Source: Verrucomicrobiaceae bacterium
GTDB taxonomy: Bacteria; Verrucomicrobiota; Verrucomicrobiia; Verrucomicrobiales; Akkermansiaceae
Assembly (NCBI GenBank): GCA_027485615.1
Contig: JAIXQS010000011.1
Location: forward strand, 46,966-110,965
Length of the DNA stretch: 64,000 nt
Reading direction: 5' to 3'
Both the position numbers and the translations under genes were made by a program. Every line of letters begins with the position of its first letter. Within the stretch, counting starts at the first letter, position 1. The notes below the pieces were generated by a model, which was not told the origin of the DNA, searched no databases, and was given only the letters and a program-made list of their open reading frames with translations. This document shows positions 1-8,373 of this stretch, in pieces.

Positions 1-20
1 TCATCCCCCCCCTATCATTC

Positions 21-1262
21 ATGAAAAAGAAATACTCCCGAATTTTATTGAGCTCCGCTATGCTCACGGCAAGCTTCGCGAACGCTGCTGACCTCTATAA
101 AGCAGACCCTGAAGCAGATGCAAGCATTCCCTTGAAGTGGTCCGTGGGTCTCGATGCGGTTTGGGATGACAATACGAATCCGGGTGGTGTTACCGACGGG
201 GACGAAACATTCGCTCTCAGCCCGTTCACCGGTCTGTCGTATGCATCCGTCGATCCGCAGACAACCATCGCCCTTTACTCCCGTCTCGGCATGATTTACT
301 ACATCGACGAGCCGGAATCCCCGACTTCCGACGATTCCTACATAAATTCACGCGTGGGCTTCGACTTGGCGCACCGCTTTGACGAGCGTCTCCGCTTCAG
401 TTCCCGCAATAGCCTGTCTTACGAGCTCGAGCCTGACTACTCCCAAGGCGTCACGACATCCCGCCAATCCGGTGAATATCTGTTTTATTCGACAGACAAC
501 GCCCTCGGATACCGCTGGACGGAGCGCTTCGGCACATACACCGGTATCACACTCACCGGTGTTGCTTATGACGATAGCGTGGCAAATGCCGACCGTGATT
601 CTTATACCGCTTATAACCAACTTCGTTACCAGTTTTCGCAACAGACTGTTTTAACTGGCAGCTACCGTTTCTCCCAATCCGCCGGTTCCGGTCTTGCATC
701 GGATAGCCAAGACCAATACTTCATTTTTGGCGCAGAACACCGCGTCAGTGCTAGTTCGACGATCGTCGGCGGCGCTGGCCTCCAGCTCCGGGAGGTTGAC
801 AACACTGCCTCGGACAGTACCGCCAATCCATATCTGGAATTCTCGATGAACACCCAGCTCAACGAAGCCTTCAACTACAGCTTGTTTGTCCGCTACGGTG
901 CCGAGGATTACGATACATTGGTCAGTGCTCCGGGCATCGTCCCACTCATTGAGTTCGAAAGCAAGATGACTCTCAGGTTAGGCGTGACGACACAGTACCG
1001 TGTCTCACCCACCTTGAAATTTTTCGGTGGTCTGAACGTGATCAGCGCTTCGTTCGAGGAAGGGAGAACCGCAGACAACTTGTTCACCCCTGTGGCCGAC
1101 CAGGATGAAACCTTGCTCAATGTCAGCATTGGTTCTGCGGTCAATTTTACCGAAAGCCTTATCGGAACCCTCACTTATAATTTCACGAATTCCGATTCAG
1201 ACCTCGCCGACCGGACCTACGACCGCAGCACGGTCACAGCCGGTCTTCGTATGGAATTCTGA
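21..1262 (+). CDS. Outer-membrane beta-barrel protein of exopolysaccharide cluster
   Basis: 413 residues. The N-terminus is a Sec signal peptide (Lys-rich start, hydrophobic stretch, likely cleavage after FANA-A). The mature part is a succession of alternating polar/hydrophobic strands rich in Tyr, Ser, Thr and Asp, and the protein ends in a C-terminal Phe (RMEF), as BAM-inserted barrels do. It precedes a Wzc-like kinase and a Wza-like export protein, so I infer an outer-membrane role in polysaccharide export or anchoring, comparable to the barrel proteins common in such clusters. The ATG is only 20 bases into the window, so the upstream gene order is unknown. A strong terminator follows the gene. 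A role as a generic porin cannot be excluded. Confidence 0.75.
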   Translation: MKKKYSRILLSSAMLTASFANAADLYKADPEADASIPLKWSVGLDAVWDDNTNPGGVTDGDETFALSPFTGLSYASVDPQTTIALYSRLGMIYYIDEPESPTSDDSYINSRVGFDLAHRFDERLRFSSRNSLSYELEPDYSQGVTTSRQSGEYLFYSTDNALGYRWTERFGTYTGITLTGVAYDDSVANADRDSYTAYNQLRYQFSQQTVLTGSYRFSQSAGSGLASDSQDQYFIFGAEHRVSASSTIVGGAGLQLREVDNTASDSTANPYLEFSMNTQLNEAFNYSLFVRYGAEDYDTLVSAPGIVPLIEFESKMTLRLGVTTQYRVSPTLKFFGGLNVISASFEEGRTADNLFTPVADQDETLLNVSIGSAVNFTESLIGTLTYNFTNSDSDLADRTYDRSTVTAGLRMEF

Positions 1263-1313
1263 GCACGCGTTGCGTAGTGTTAGTTTTCTAAATACCTTTA
1301 AATATAAAAATGT

Positions 1314-1351
1314 CTCTCGCGGTGAAAGTCACCGCGGGAGCCTTTTTCTTT
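1314..1351 (+). terminator. Rho-independent terminator after barrel gene
   Basis: A 12-bp stem (CTCTCGCGGTGA with TCACCGCGGGAG, one G-T pair) with loop AAG is followed at once by CCTTTTTCTTT. It lies between the barrel gene and the tyrosine kinase gene, so the kinase probably has its own promoter or depends on read-through. Confidence 0.8.
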
Positions 1352-1379
1352 AATCATTGAATCAGTCAGCCGAAGTTCT

Positions 1380-3539
1380 ATGAACCAGTCCCCTCAGCAA
1401 CAGGAAGCATCATTGCACGCCATTGATTACTGGCAAGTTATCAAAAACCGCTACGGCGTTATCTTGCTTACACTGCTCCTTGTTTTCATGACCGCATCGG
1501 TCATCACTTACGTGATGCCGAAAAGGTTCGAGAGCTTCGCTACGATCGAAGTGAAGCCGCGCGAAAGAACCATTGACCCGCTTGGCGGAATGATGGGATC
1601 CAGCGGCCCTACTATGACCGCACAGTTTTTCGGTACTGAATTCGAGAAGATCAAGAGCCGTAATTCCCTAAGCCGGGTGATCGACAACCTGGATCTGACA
1701 AATAGATGGTCGACGGATCGTGAAACGGTTCTAAGCATATTGAAGGGTATCGTAGGCACGGAGAATATCAGGGGCACTGACCTTATCCAGATCAGGGTTC
1801 GCCATACAAACAAGGAAGACGCGAGGGATATCACTGCCGAAGTCGCACGGTCATATAAAGAATACCGAATTGATCTTGAGGGCAAGACCCAGGATAAAGG
1901 CGTGAATGAAATCAGAAAGGCCGTGCGCCTCCAAGAAGACAAGGTGGAAGAGCGCAGAAAGGTCCTCACCACCATCAGTCGTACGAAGGATATCATCTAC
2001 TACGGAGATCCGGAAATGTCCCGTGGCGGCGGCTTCGAAGAGGATTCGGAGGCCACCCATGCACTCAATACCTGGGTGCAGCTTGAGGATGAGAGGATGG
2101 ACCTGGAATCCCAGGTTCAAAACCTTTTGAAGTATGATAGCGAAGCCCTGTTAATTTATGCAGCAGGCTTGGACCTTCCTGACAATATCATCAAATCCTT
2201 GTATCCGCAATATCTCGAACAGATGAGGGAGATTGAGGGATTGAAAGCCGGTGGTTTGGGTAATCGGCATCCTACAATTCTTTCGAACCTTCGCATAATG
2301 GAGCGCACCAAGGAACAACTGGATGAGGGAGTGGTCAATCTTCGCTCCCGCCTTCAGGGAAACCTTGAACTGGTGAAGGAACGCTTGGAAAAGGTCGAGG
2401 TCAGAAAGCGTCAGACAAAAAAAGATGCCCTCGAGCGCAGCATCGACACCACTGACTACGTGGACGCCAAACGTGACTTCGAAACGGATCAAGCTCTCCT
2501 TGAGCAGATGAAAATCAAGCTCATGACGGAAGAAATCGTAGGTGATCTTCCCAACGAGACTATTGTTGTGCACGATGATCCGGTGATCTCTGACTCACCG
2601 GTCAGCCCGAACGTGACCTTGAATCTTGTCCTTGGCGCAGTTGTGGGTCTTGTTTTCGGAGTCGGCATAGCATTTTTCCTCGAGTACCTCGATACGTCGG
2701 TCAAGAGCCTCGAGGATGTGGAGCGCTATCTGCAGGTGCCCGTTCTTGCGGTAATTCCAAAGGACGTCGGAGTGCTCCATAAGCAGAACGGCATGAGCCC
2801 TGATGCAGAGGCCTACAGAATCCTTCGCACTAACATCGAGTTCAACCGCAAGAATCCAGAGGACAATGCGATCACTGTGGTATCCGGCGGTGCCGGCGAA
2901 GGCAAATCGACCACGCTTGTCAACCTCGCATATATATGCGCCCAAGGTGGCTACACGACCCTGATGATCGACGCCGATCTTCGTCGCCCCAGGCTGCACA
3001 CATTCTTTGACATCAACAATGCGGTGGGCTTGACCAATTTCCTGACTACGGAACTGATGTTGGAAGACGTCATCCTCCAGACGCCTGTTGATAACCTATA
3101 TTTCATGCCGTCCGGTATTCTTCCCGCTGATGCGGCTGGCATTCTCAATTCCCGCCGCATGTCCGAACTCATTCAGGATGTCAAACAGCGCTTTGACTTG
3201 GTTCTTGTGGATAGTCCACCAATTCTGGGCGTGAGTGACGCTTCTGTCCTGGCCAGCGAGGTTGATCTAACCATGATTGTTGTTCAACATCGCAAGCTGC
3301 CAAGAAACATGCTCATGCGCGTGAAGCAAGCAGTGGAGAATGTGGGTGGTCACGTTATCGGCGTCGTTCTTAATAACGTCGATGTGCGGAGTGACAGCCA
3401 ATACCAATACTACACGAGTTACTACACTTACTACGCCCCCGCCGAGTCTCAGATCGGCCCCCCCGTCGTATCCAGCGCTAAAAACTCACAACAGACCGTT
3501 TCTGCTGTCCCTGAATCGAAGGAAAATGATTTGTACTGA
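1380..3539 (+). CDS. Polysaccharide biosynthesis tyrosine autokinase (Wzc-like)
   Basis: 719 residues. Residues ~15-60 form the Wzz-type N-terminus with a first membrane helix. A long coiled-coil periplasmic region follows, then a second helix (~420-440), then a cytoplasmic BY-kinase domain. The kinase shows Walker A GGAGEGKST, Walker A' MIDADLRRPR and Walker B LVLVDSPP. The C-terminus carries a tyrosine cluster (YQYYTSYYTYY), the autophosphorylation tail of this family. It would act in the inner membrane, regulating chain length and export through cycles of autophosphorylation. The downstream gene is a Wza-like export protein, supporting the assignment. Length matches Wzc/EpsB-type fused co-polymerase/kinases. 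Confidence 0.93.
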   Translation: MNQSPQQQEASLHAIDYWQVIKNRYGVILLTLLLVFMTASVITYVMPKRFESFATIEVKPRERTIDPLGGMMGSSGPTMTAQFFGTEFEKIKSRNSLSRVIDNLDLTNRWSTDRETVLSILKGIVGTENIRGTDLIQIRVRHTNKEDARDITAEVARSYKEYRIDLEGKTQDKGVNEIRKAVRLQEDKVEERRKVLTTISRTKDIIYYGDPEMSRGGGFEEDSEATHALNTWVQLEDERMDLESQVQNLLKYDSEALLIYAAGLDLPDNIIKSLYPQYLEQMREIEGLKAGGLGNRHPTILSNLRIMERTKEQLDEGVVNLRSRLQGNLELVKERLEKVEVRKRQTKKDALERSIDTTDYVDAKRDFETDQALLEQMKIKLMTEEIVGDLPNETIVVHDDPVISDSPVSPNVTLNLVLGAVVGLVFGVGIAFFLEYLDTSVKSLEDVERYLQVPVLAVIPKDVGVLHKQNGMSPDAEAYRILRTNIEFNRKNPEDNAITVVSGGAGEGKSTTLVNLAYICAQGGYTTLMIDADLRRPRLHTFFDINNAVGLTNFLTTELMLEDVILQTPVDNLYFMPSGILPADAAGILNSRRMSELIQDVKQRFDLVLVDSPPILGVSDASVLASEVDLTMIVVQHRKLPRNMLMRVKQAVENVGGHVIGVVLNNVDVRSDSQYQYYTSYYTYYAPAESQIGPPVVSSAKNSQQTVSAVPESKENDLY

Positions 3540-3589
3540 TTAGACCAGTTGTATCCCAACTACCAAATTAATTAACGCCTGTCATCCAT

Positions 3590-4165
3590 ATGAACATACT
3601 ACGTTTAAAAATATTTACAACATTCGCAGTTGTATTTCTATCACTCATCAGCCCCTCGCTATCTCAAATCGAAGCTGGAACGTCTGTACAGATTGCAATT
3701 ATGGGTGTGCCAGGTGATGAAAAAGGAAAAATCGATGCAATGTATCCGGTTTCCGAGAGCGGCACGATAAACCTGCCATTCATCGGAACCATGAGAGCTG
3801 CCGGGCTCCGTCCTGAGGCGTTGGCTGCATCCATACAGAATGCTTACAAATCTGCTGAGATTTATACAGACCCCACAATCCAAGTCGTTTGGACAACCGA
3901 AGCAGGTGGCGTGAGGTCTCAAGTTGTACACGTGGGTGGGTTCGTCAGAAAAACAGGCCCTATTGCTTTCCAAAGAAATCTGACAATCTGGCAAGCAGTC
4001 CAAGCGGCCGGTGGTCCCAGCGAATTCGGCAGTCTGAGACGTGTGAAGCTCTATCGATCGGGTAGGACTCAAACCTTCGATATTGAAAACGCCCAGTTTA
4101 AGCAAATTCCCCTCCAGCCGGATGATACTTTGGAAATACCAGAGAAAAATATTTGGGGAGGTTGA
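3590..4165 (+). CDS. Polysaccharide export protein, short Wza-like
   Basis: 191 residues with a Sec signal peptide (hydrophobic stretch to ISPSLS). An N-terminal poly-export domain follows (typical 'YPVSESGTINLPFIG' type core), then one SLBB-like segment containing VGGFVRKTGPIAF and LTIWQAVQAAGG. It is about half the length of E. coli Wza, has no lipobox cysteine, and has no C-terminal amphipathic helix to form the outer-membrane pore. I infer a periplasmic export adaptor, with the barrel protein at 21-1262 a candidate for the outer-membrane component. It starts 50 bases after the kinase gene and is probably co-transcribed with it. Confidence 0.88.
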   Translation: MNILRLKIFTTFAVVFLSLISPSLSQIEAGTSVQIAIMGVPGDEKGKIDAMYPVSESGTINLPFIGTMRAAGLRPEALAASIQNAYKSAEIYTDPTIQVVWTTEAGGVRSQVVHVGGFVRKTGPIAFQRNLTIWQAVQAAGGPSEFGSLRRVKLYRSGRTQTFDIENAQFKQIPLQPDDTLEIPEKNIWGG

Positions 4166-4218
4166 TGCATTGCAACTCTCTCAGGACGTAAGATTTTTGT
4201 GCATAATTGGTGATTGCC

Positions 4219-4896
4219 ATGAAAGCACTGTTCAGCTGGATGTTATCATGCACTTTGATGCCATGTTTTCTTTACGGTCAGGAGTCCCCTTCGGACAAGC
4301 TGTTTGAAGGGTTAGGCTCCGAAGAATTCATCATTAGGGAAGGAGCTCAGGCAGAGTTGCTCGCATGGGCTCTGAAGAGTCCCCAATTTGCAACACCGAA
4401 AATCCTCAAGTTATTCCAAGAGGATAACGATCCAGAAGTTAGGAAGCGTGCGCTTGAGATTCTGAAGGGGCTCGGCAACATAGATTATCTTTCCGATGGG
4501 CAAGGTTACCTCGGCATCCTGATGGAGGAGGAACCCCTCGATGCGGCGCAGGGTGGCCAAGTGCGGTTCGGCATCAGGGTGCTGGATGTAATGAAAGGCA
4601 GCCCGGCGGAGCAAGCGGATCTTAAGATAGGAGACCTGATTGTTTCGCTTGATGGCAAAGGATGGGAAGCTGCCGGTGCCGTGACGATGTTCAGAGGTGC
4701 CGTGGCGGCGAAGAAGCCTTTGGCGGAGGTAACCCTCATGGTACAAAGAGCCCAAGGCGACCCTATCGGCATTACCGTGAAGTTAGGAAAACGTCCCATA
4801 CCCGACTTGTGGGCTGGGGGTGATTTGGGGTTGCTTGAGCAACAGGCAAAAGAACTGCACTTCAAGCAATGGCTCAAGAAACAGCAGGAAGAGTGA
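4219..4896 (+). CDS. Secreted HEAT-PDZ protein
   Basis: 225 residues from the ATG at 4219. The track begins at an in-frame TTG four codons upstream, but the ATG gives a cleaner signal peptide (MKALFSWMLSCTLMPCFLYG). Residues ~25-80 look like HEAT-type helical repeats (DPEVRKRALEILKGL). Residues ~90-190 resemble a PDZ domain: GYLGILMEE, then GSPAEQADLKIGDLIVSLDG. It is exported and likely a periplasmic or surface scaffold rather than a protease, since no Ser-protease domain is present. It closes the exopolysaccharide run. Its stop codon is immediately adjacent to the stop of the convergent rluE-like gene (no spacer). Precise function unknown. Confidence 0.7.
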   Translation: MKALFSWMLSCTLMPCFLYGQESPSDKLFEGLGSEEFIIREGAQAELLAWALKSPQFATPKILKLFQEDNDPEVRKRALEILKGLGNIDYLSDGQGYLGILMEEEPLDAAQGGQVRFGIRVLDVMKGSPAEQADLKIGDLIVSLDGKGWEAAGAVTMFRGAVAAKKPLAEVTLMVQRAQGDPIGITVKLGKRPIPDLWAGGDLGLLEQQAKELHFKQWLKKQQEE

Positions 4897-5475
4897 TTAG
4901 CGCGTACCTGCGACTTTAGCGCGCTTGATTTCTTCGTCGTCCAGGTTTCTCCAAGTTCCGGGGACAAGCAACGGATCCGAAAGAGCACCGATTTCGATGC
5001 GAACCAGCCTCAGGGTTGGGTGTCCGACCGCGGCAGTCATGCGTCTGACCTGGCGGTTTTTTCCTTCCGTGAGTTTAATCTGTATCCATGTGTCGGGGAT
5101 CTCCTTTCGAACGCGGATCGGCGGCTCGCGGGGAGGAACCTCCGGACGGGGAGCCAGAATTGTGGCTTGGCAGGGTAAGCAACGGTGACCGCGGATAGTG
5201 ATGGAACCCATCCTGAGTCGATTGATCGCGGAAGCGTCCGGGATCCCTTCGACCTGCACTAGATATGTGCGGGGATGCGCGTGCTTTGGATTGAGTAAAC
5301 GGTCATTCAGCCCGGATTCATCGGAAAGGAGGAGCAAGCCTTCAGAGTCCATATCCAACCTGCCGAGCGGATAGACGTTTTTTGGAAACCCAAAGTCCGC
5401 TAGTGTGCGCTGTCCGGGCTGGTCGGGCGTGAACTGGCAGAGGACTCCGTATGGCTTGTGGAATGCGATAACCAT
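4897..5475 (-). CDS. rluE: 23S rRNA pseudouridine synthase, RluE/RsuA family
   Basis: 192 residues from the ATG at 5475, where FHKPYGVLCQFT begins as in RluE. The family catalytic motif is GRLDMDSEGLLLLSDE with the nucleophilic Asp. Later family motifs ARTYLVQVEG-like (PRTYLVQVEG) and EGKNRQVRRM are present. There is no N-terminal S4 domain, consistent with RluE and not with RsuA or RluB. The enzyme converts uridine to pseudouridine in 23S rRNA; the exact target (U2457 in E. coli) is extrapolated from family. The longer track ORF (start 5511) adds 12 residues without support. Confidence 0.9.
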   Translation of the reverse strand: MVIAFHKPYGVLCQFTPDQPGQRTLADFGFPKNVYPLGRLDMDSEGLLLLSDESGLNDRLLNPKHAHPRTYLVQVEGIPDASAINRLRMGSITIRGHRCLPCQATILAPRPEVPPREPPIRVRKEIPDTWIQIKLTEGKNRQVRRMTAAVGHPTLRLVRIEIGALSDPLLVPGTWRNLDDEEIKRAKVAGTR

Positions 5476-5510
5476 GAAGCATGAAATGGATGCGACGTGT
5501 GCCAAAGGCA

Positions 5511-5541
5511 AAGGCTCCGGGGATGCATCCGCCGGAGCCTT
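5511..5541 (-). terminator. Hairpin terminator after trxA
   Basis: Perfect 10-bp inverted repeat AAGGCTCCGG / CCGGAGCCTT with an 11-base loop. It lies 20 bases past the trxA stop on the minus strand and is followed in that direction by TTTGCCTTT. The U tract is weak, so efficiency is uncertain. Confidence 0.6.
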
Positions 5542-5560
5542 GAACAGATTCCCGTCAATC

Positions 5561-5881
5561 TCAGGTGAGTGCGAGGAGCTTCGCCTTGAGCTGTTCCTTG
5601 GTGACGTTTGCTCCGACGATCTGATCCTTCACTTCTCCGTTCTTGAAGAAAAGCAGCAGGGGTATGGAGCGAACGTTATACTTCACGGCCAGCTCGCGGG
5701 CGTCGTCGACATTGACCTTGGCGACTTTCGCATGGCCATCCATCTCGCCTGAGAGCTGCTCAAGAATGGGCCCGATCATTTTACAAGGGCCGCACCACTC
5801 CGCCCAAAAATCGACTAGCACGGGTTGGGTGGAGTCGATTACTTCTGATTGAAAATTCGCTTCAGTAACGGTGATTGCCAT
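5561..5881 (-). CDS. trxA: Thioredoxin
   Basis: 106 residues from the ATG at 5881; the 196-aa track ORF is an unsupported upstream extension. It carries the active site WAEWCGPCKM, the conserved Asp of the preceding strand (VLVDFWAEW), the cis-Pro loop (VRSIPLLLFF) and the C-terminal GANVTKEQL segment. Length matches E. coli TrxA. A cytoplasmic disulfide reductase. It stands alone between two terminators, so it is probably monocistronic. Confidence 0.97.
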   Translation of the reverse strand: MAITVTEANFQSEVIDSTQPVLVDFWAEWCGPCKMIGPILEQLSGEMDGHAKVAKVNVDDARELAVKYNVRSIPLLLFFKNGEVKDQIVGANVTKEQLKAKLLALT

Positions 5882-5924
5882 GCGGAGAATCTGAAACCTG
5901 TTATGCACCGCGTCAAGGGTGGGC

Positions 5925-5974
5925 ACAAAAAACCTCCGCTCCTTTTTCCGTAGTCCGGAATCGGGGGCGGAGGT
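5925..5974 (-). terminator. Rho-independent terminator upstream of trxA
   Basis: On the minus strand the stem ACCTCCGC / GCGGAGGT encloses a second small hairpin (TTCCG...CGGAA) and is followed directly by TTTTTT. It lies just downstream of the 25-residue ORF at 5998-6075, so it ends the transcript carrying that ORF and the Pro/Ala-rich protein gene. Confidence 0.7.
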
Positions 5975-5997
5975 AGAGCAAGCGCGGTGGCCGTAAG

Positions 5998-6075
5998 CTA
6001 TTGGAGAGCCGCTCCGGTGATGGAAAGATAGAGGACGATCCCTGCAATGAACGTGTTGATGATGCCTAGTATCAT
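5998..6075 (-). CDS. Possible 25-residue membrane peptide
   Basis: Too short for the ORF track. It reads MILGIINTFIAGIVLYLSIT followed by GAALQ and a TAG stop. The whole peptide is one hydrophobic helix, long enough to cross a membrane. It starts 23 bases after the stop of the Pro/Ala-rich membrane protein and ends just before a terminator, so it lies inside a transcribed unit. No clear Shine-Dalgarno is visible. Function unknown; it may be a small partner of the upstream membrane protein. Chance ORF is possible. Confidence 0.4.
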   Translation of the reverse strand: MILGIINTFIAGIVLYLSITGAALQ

Positions 6076-6098
6076 AGTGGTGTTGTTTGTTGAGATTT

Positions 6099-6815
6099 TT
6101 ATTCAAGGAGCAGCGACCATTCGCCCTGCCTGTCGTTGTCCTCGGCACCAATCCAGATGTTCGAGATTTTCAATTGGACACCTAGCACTACGAGTGCGGC
6201 CACCAGGCCTACACCTGCGAGAATCTTGGTGAAAGTGTCCGCCCCGGTCTCGTCTTCAGCCTCCTCCATGGTGGAGAGAGTCGGCTTTTGGGTGGCGGGT
6301 GCGCTGGTTGGGCTGAGAGGCTTGGTTGGCGGATTGAGTGCAACGGTAGCCTTTGGCAGCGAGACGGTGGCGGCACCTGCTACAGGGAGAGGCGTGTTGG
6401 CCGTTTTCAGCGCGATGGTGGGGGCGCCCGAACCTGGGAGCGGGGTGTTTGCCGTCTTGAGCGCGATGGTTGGCGCTCCGACCGGTGCGTTGGTGGTGGC
6501 CAGCCTAATGGTGGGAGCTCCCACGGTCGGGGCGCCGGCCGTGCGAAGCGGGATCGTGGGTGCCGGGGCGGGTGGTTTCATCGTGGTCGGAGCACCCGAT
6601 GGCGGCTGAATCATGGGCGGTTTGGTAGCGGCAGGGGCAGGCGGCGCGATGGGAGGGGTAGGCGGCGTGATCGTGGGAGCCGGGTTGGCAGGCAGCGTGG
6701 CGGATGGGATGGCCGGCGGGGCATCGGCGGCCTTGAGGGTCACGCGGACGGTTTCCTTTTTCAAGGGCACACTCGAGGTTTGTTTGGACGGGGCTTTGTT
6801 TTCGTTATCGCTCAT
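6099..6815 (-). CDS. Pro/Ala/Thr-rich protein with C-terminal membrane anchor
   Basis: 238 residues. The first ~190 are low complexity, dominated by Pro, Ala and Thr, with imperfect tandem units of GAPTIALKTANTPLP type (about residues 90-165). A short acidic segment (MEEAEDETGADTF) follows, then one membrane helix (ILAGVGLVAALVVLGV) and a short polar tail (WIGAEDNDRQGEW). There is no signal peptide. I infer a bitopic inner-membrane protein with a long disordered N-terminal arm, probably cytoplasmic. I do not recognise a function. It is followed by the 25-residue ORF and a terminator. Confidence 0.75.
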   Translation of the reverse strand: MSDNENKAPSKQTSSVPLKKETVRVTLKAADAPPAIPSATLPANPAPTITPPTPPIAPPAPAATKPPMIQPPSGAPTTMKPPAPAPTIPLRTAGAPTVGAPTIRLATTNAPVGAPTIALKTANTPLPGSGAPTIALKTANTPLPVAGAATVSLPKATVALNPPTKPLSPTSAPATQKPTLSTMEEAEDETGADTFTKILAGVGLVAALVVLGVQLKISNIWIGAEDNDRQGEWSLLLE

Positions 6816-6909
6816 GCGTTTGGTTTTTCACTATCAGGAAAAGTAAGGGTGGAGGGCTTGCTCATGTCAAACCCGCAAGTTCGGATTCCTGCGAAAATTT
6901 CAAAAAAGA

Positions 6910-8028
6910 TCAGGCGAAAATCCTCTCGAACATCCAGAACAGGCCGGCAGAGGCGATCAGGACGGAGCCGCCAAGCTGGATTTTATCCGTCCATTTTCGC
7001 AACGGCCATAGGATGAGGGTCGCGATGGCGAGCACGGAGAGCTGGGCGAGCTCCACCCCGACATTGAAACCGATCAGTGGCAGGGCGAGATCCTTACCCT
7101 CGAGGTTGCCAAGTTTTTCCAGCAACACTCCGGCGAAACCGAGGCCGTGCAGCAGGCCGAAACCAAAGACCAGATAAAGCCGCGAAGGTTTCAGTTTCCG
7201 CACCAGCAGGTTTTCGATACCGATCCAAGCGATGCTGGCTGCGATGAGGATTTCCACGGGCCGCGAAGGCAGACTGATCAGGCCGAAAACGGCGAGAGCG
7301 AGCGAGATGGAATGAGCCGTTGTAAACAAGAGAGATTGCCCAAGGAGCGGCTTGAGTCGCGGTGCTAGAAGGAACAGGCCGAGAATGAAAAGAAGGTGGT
7401 CGAGTCCCAGCGGGACGACATGCCGGAAACCCGAAATGATCCAGTTCTCCGTTTGTGCAGCGCGCGTTGGCGTGGCGTTCGGCCTGTCCTGTCCTTCCGG
7501 GACTTTCAGCAGCACCGCCGACATGCCGGACGAGATCGGGAAAACGTTGGGCATGTTCGTCCCCTCCTCAAAAATGATGTAGAGATCGGATTGCAGCTCG
7601 TCTTTCCAGAAGGCGGAGAAGTTACCTGGGCCGGGCAGGGCGGGGGTGGTGATCTCGACCTTCATCAGCGCCCAGCCTCCCTCTTCGGGTGGTAAGACAA
7701 GCGGCGATTTCTCGAAATCGGGGAAGCGGATGTCCCATTTCAGCTCTTTGCCGTTGTAATCAAGCTTTAGCAGTTTGCGCATCGTCTCCTCCGCGACACG
7801 CGCATACCGCGCGTGGGTCGCGGGTGTTGCGTCCATCACGTCTTTGCGGAAAAGCGGCGGCGCATTCTCCACTCCGCGCGACTCGGGCATCATGTAGGCG
7901 ATGTCCAGCAAGCCCTCCAGTTTCCATTTCCCATCCGTCTGGAGGAGTTCGAGCTCCACCGTATCGACCTGATGGGCGCTCGCGGCGGTGATACCGAAAA
8001 GAAGGGCGAGTATGATGCGTTTGATCAT
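6910..8028 (-). CDS. HupE/UreJ-like membrane protein with exported N-terminal domain
   Basis: 372 residues from the ATG at 8028 (MIKRIILALLFGITAASA is a signal peptide); the track start adds 16 unsupported residues. Residues ~20-190 form a soluble extracytoplasmic domain. Residues ~195-372 contain about six hydrophobic helices with the family landmark GFRHVVPLGLDHLLFILGLFLL, His-rich segments (TTAHSISLALA) and FGFGLLHGLGFAGVL. HupE/UreJ relatives are nickel permeases, but this two-domain form is often found without hydrogenase or urease genes, and neither is present here. Substrate therefore open. Downstream of the small acidic protein gene by 22 bases, likely one operon. Confidence 0.8.
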   Translation of the reverse strand: MIKRIILALLFGITAASAHQVDTVELELLQTDGKWKLEGLLDIAYMMPESRGVENAPPLFRKDVMDATPATHARYARVAEETMRKLLKLDYNGKELKWDIRFPDFEKSPLVLPPEEGGWALMKVEITTPALPGPGNFSAFWKDELQSDLYIIFEEGTNMPNVFPISSGMSAVLLKVPEGQDRPNATPTRAAQTENWIISGFRHVVPLGLDHLLFILGLFLLAPRLKPLLGQSLLFTTAHSISLALAVFGLISLPSRPVEILIAASIAWIGIENLLVRKLKPSRLYLVFGFGLLHGLGFAGVLLEKLGNLEGKDLALPLIGFNVGVELAQLSVLAIATLILWPLRKWTDKIQLGGSVLIASAGLFWMFERIFA

Positions 8029-8050
8029 GTCGGGAGCTGTGAAAAACGCT

Positions 8051-8350
8051 TCAGAGGGCGAACTCCCCGTCTTCATCCACTCCGTGCCAGCCCAGGCGAC
8101 CGAAGGCGCGGTGGATGCACTGCACGAGTTCGCCGTCTTCCTCCCCTTCGGCGTGCTCGATGGTCGCGGATGAGCTAAGGCCCCTGTTCGACTCGATGCT
8201 GATCACCGAGTTGTATCCATCCAGGTAAATCCAGTCACCCCACGCCTTCGATTCGAGTCGCGGATCGAGGTGTTCTTTTTTGAGCGAGTCCAACACTTCG
8301 GTGAGAGTGCTGGGGGCGGAGGTGTCGGAGAGTTGCAAGAGGGTTTCCAT
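8051..8350 (-). CDS. Small acidic hypothetical protein
   Basis: 99 residues from the ATG at 8350; the 159-aa track ORF runs into the palindromic intergenic region and is unlikely upstream of this. The protein is acidic (Asp/Glu-rich C-terminus, HAEGEEDGELVQ) and soluble, with no signal peptide. WGDWIYLDGYNSVISIES suggests a compact alpha/beta fold. I do not recognise a family. It heads a probable two-gene operon with the HupE-like gene. Confidence 0.65.
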   Translation of the reverse strand: METLLQLSDTSAPSTLTEVLDSLKKEHLDPRLESKAWGDWIYLDGYNSVISIESNRGLSSSATIEHAEGEEDGELVQCIHRAFGRLGWHGVDEDGEFAL

Positions 8351-8373
8351 TCGGAACAATGTGGCTGCCAGAA

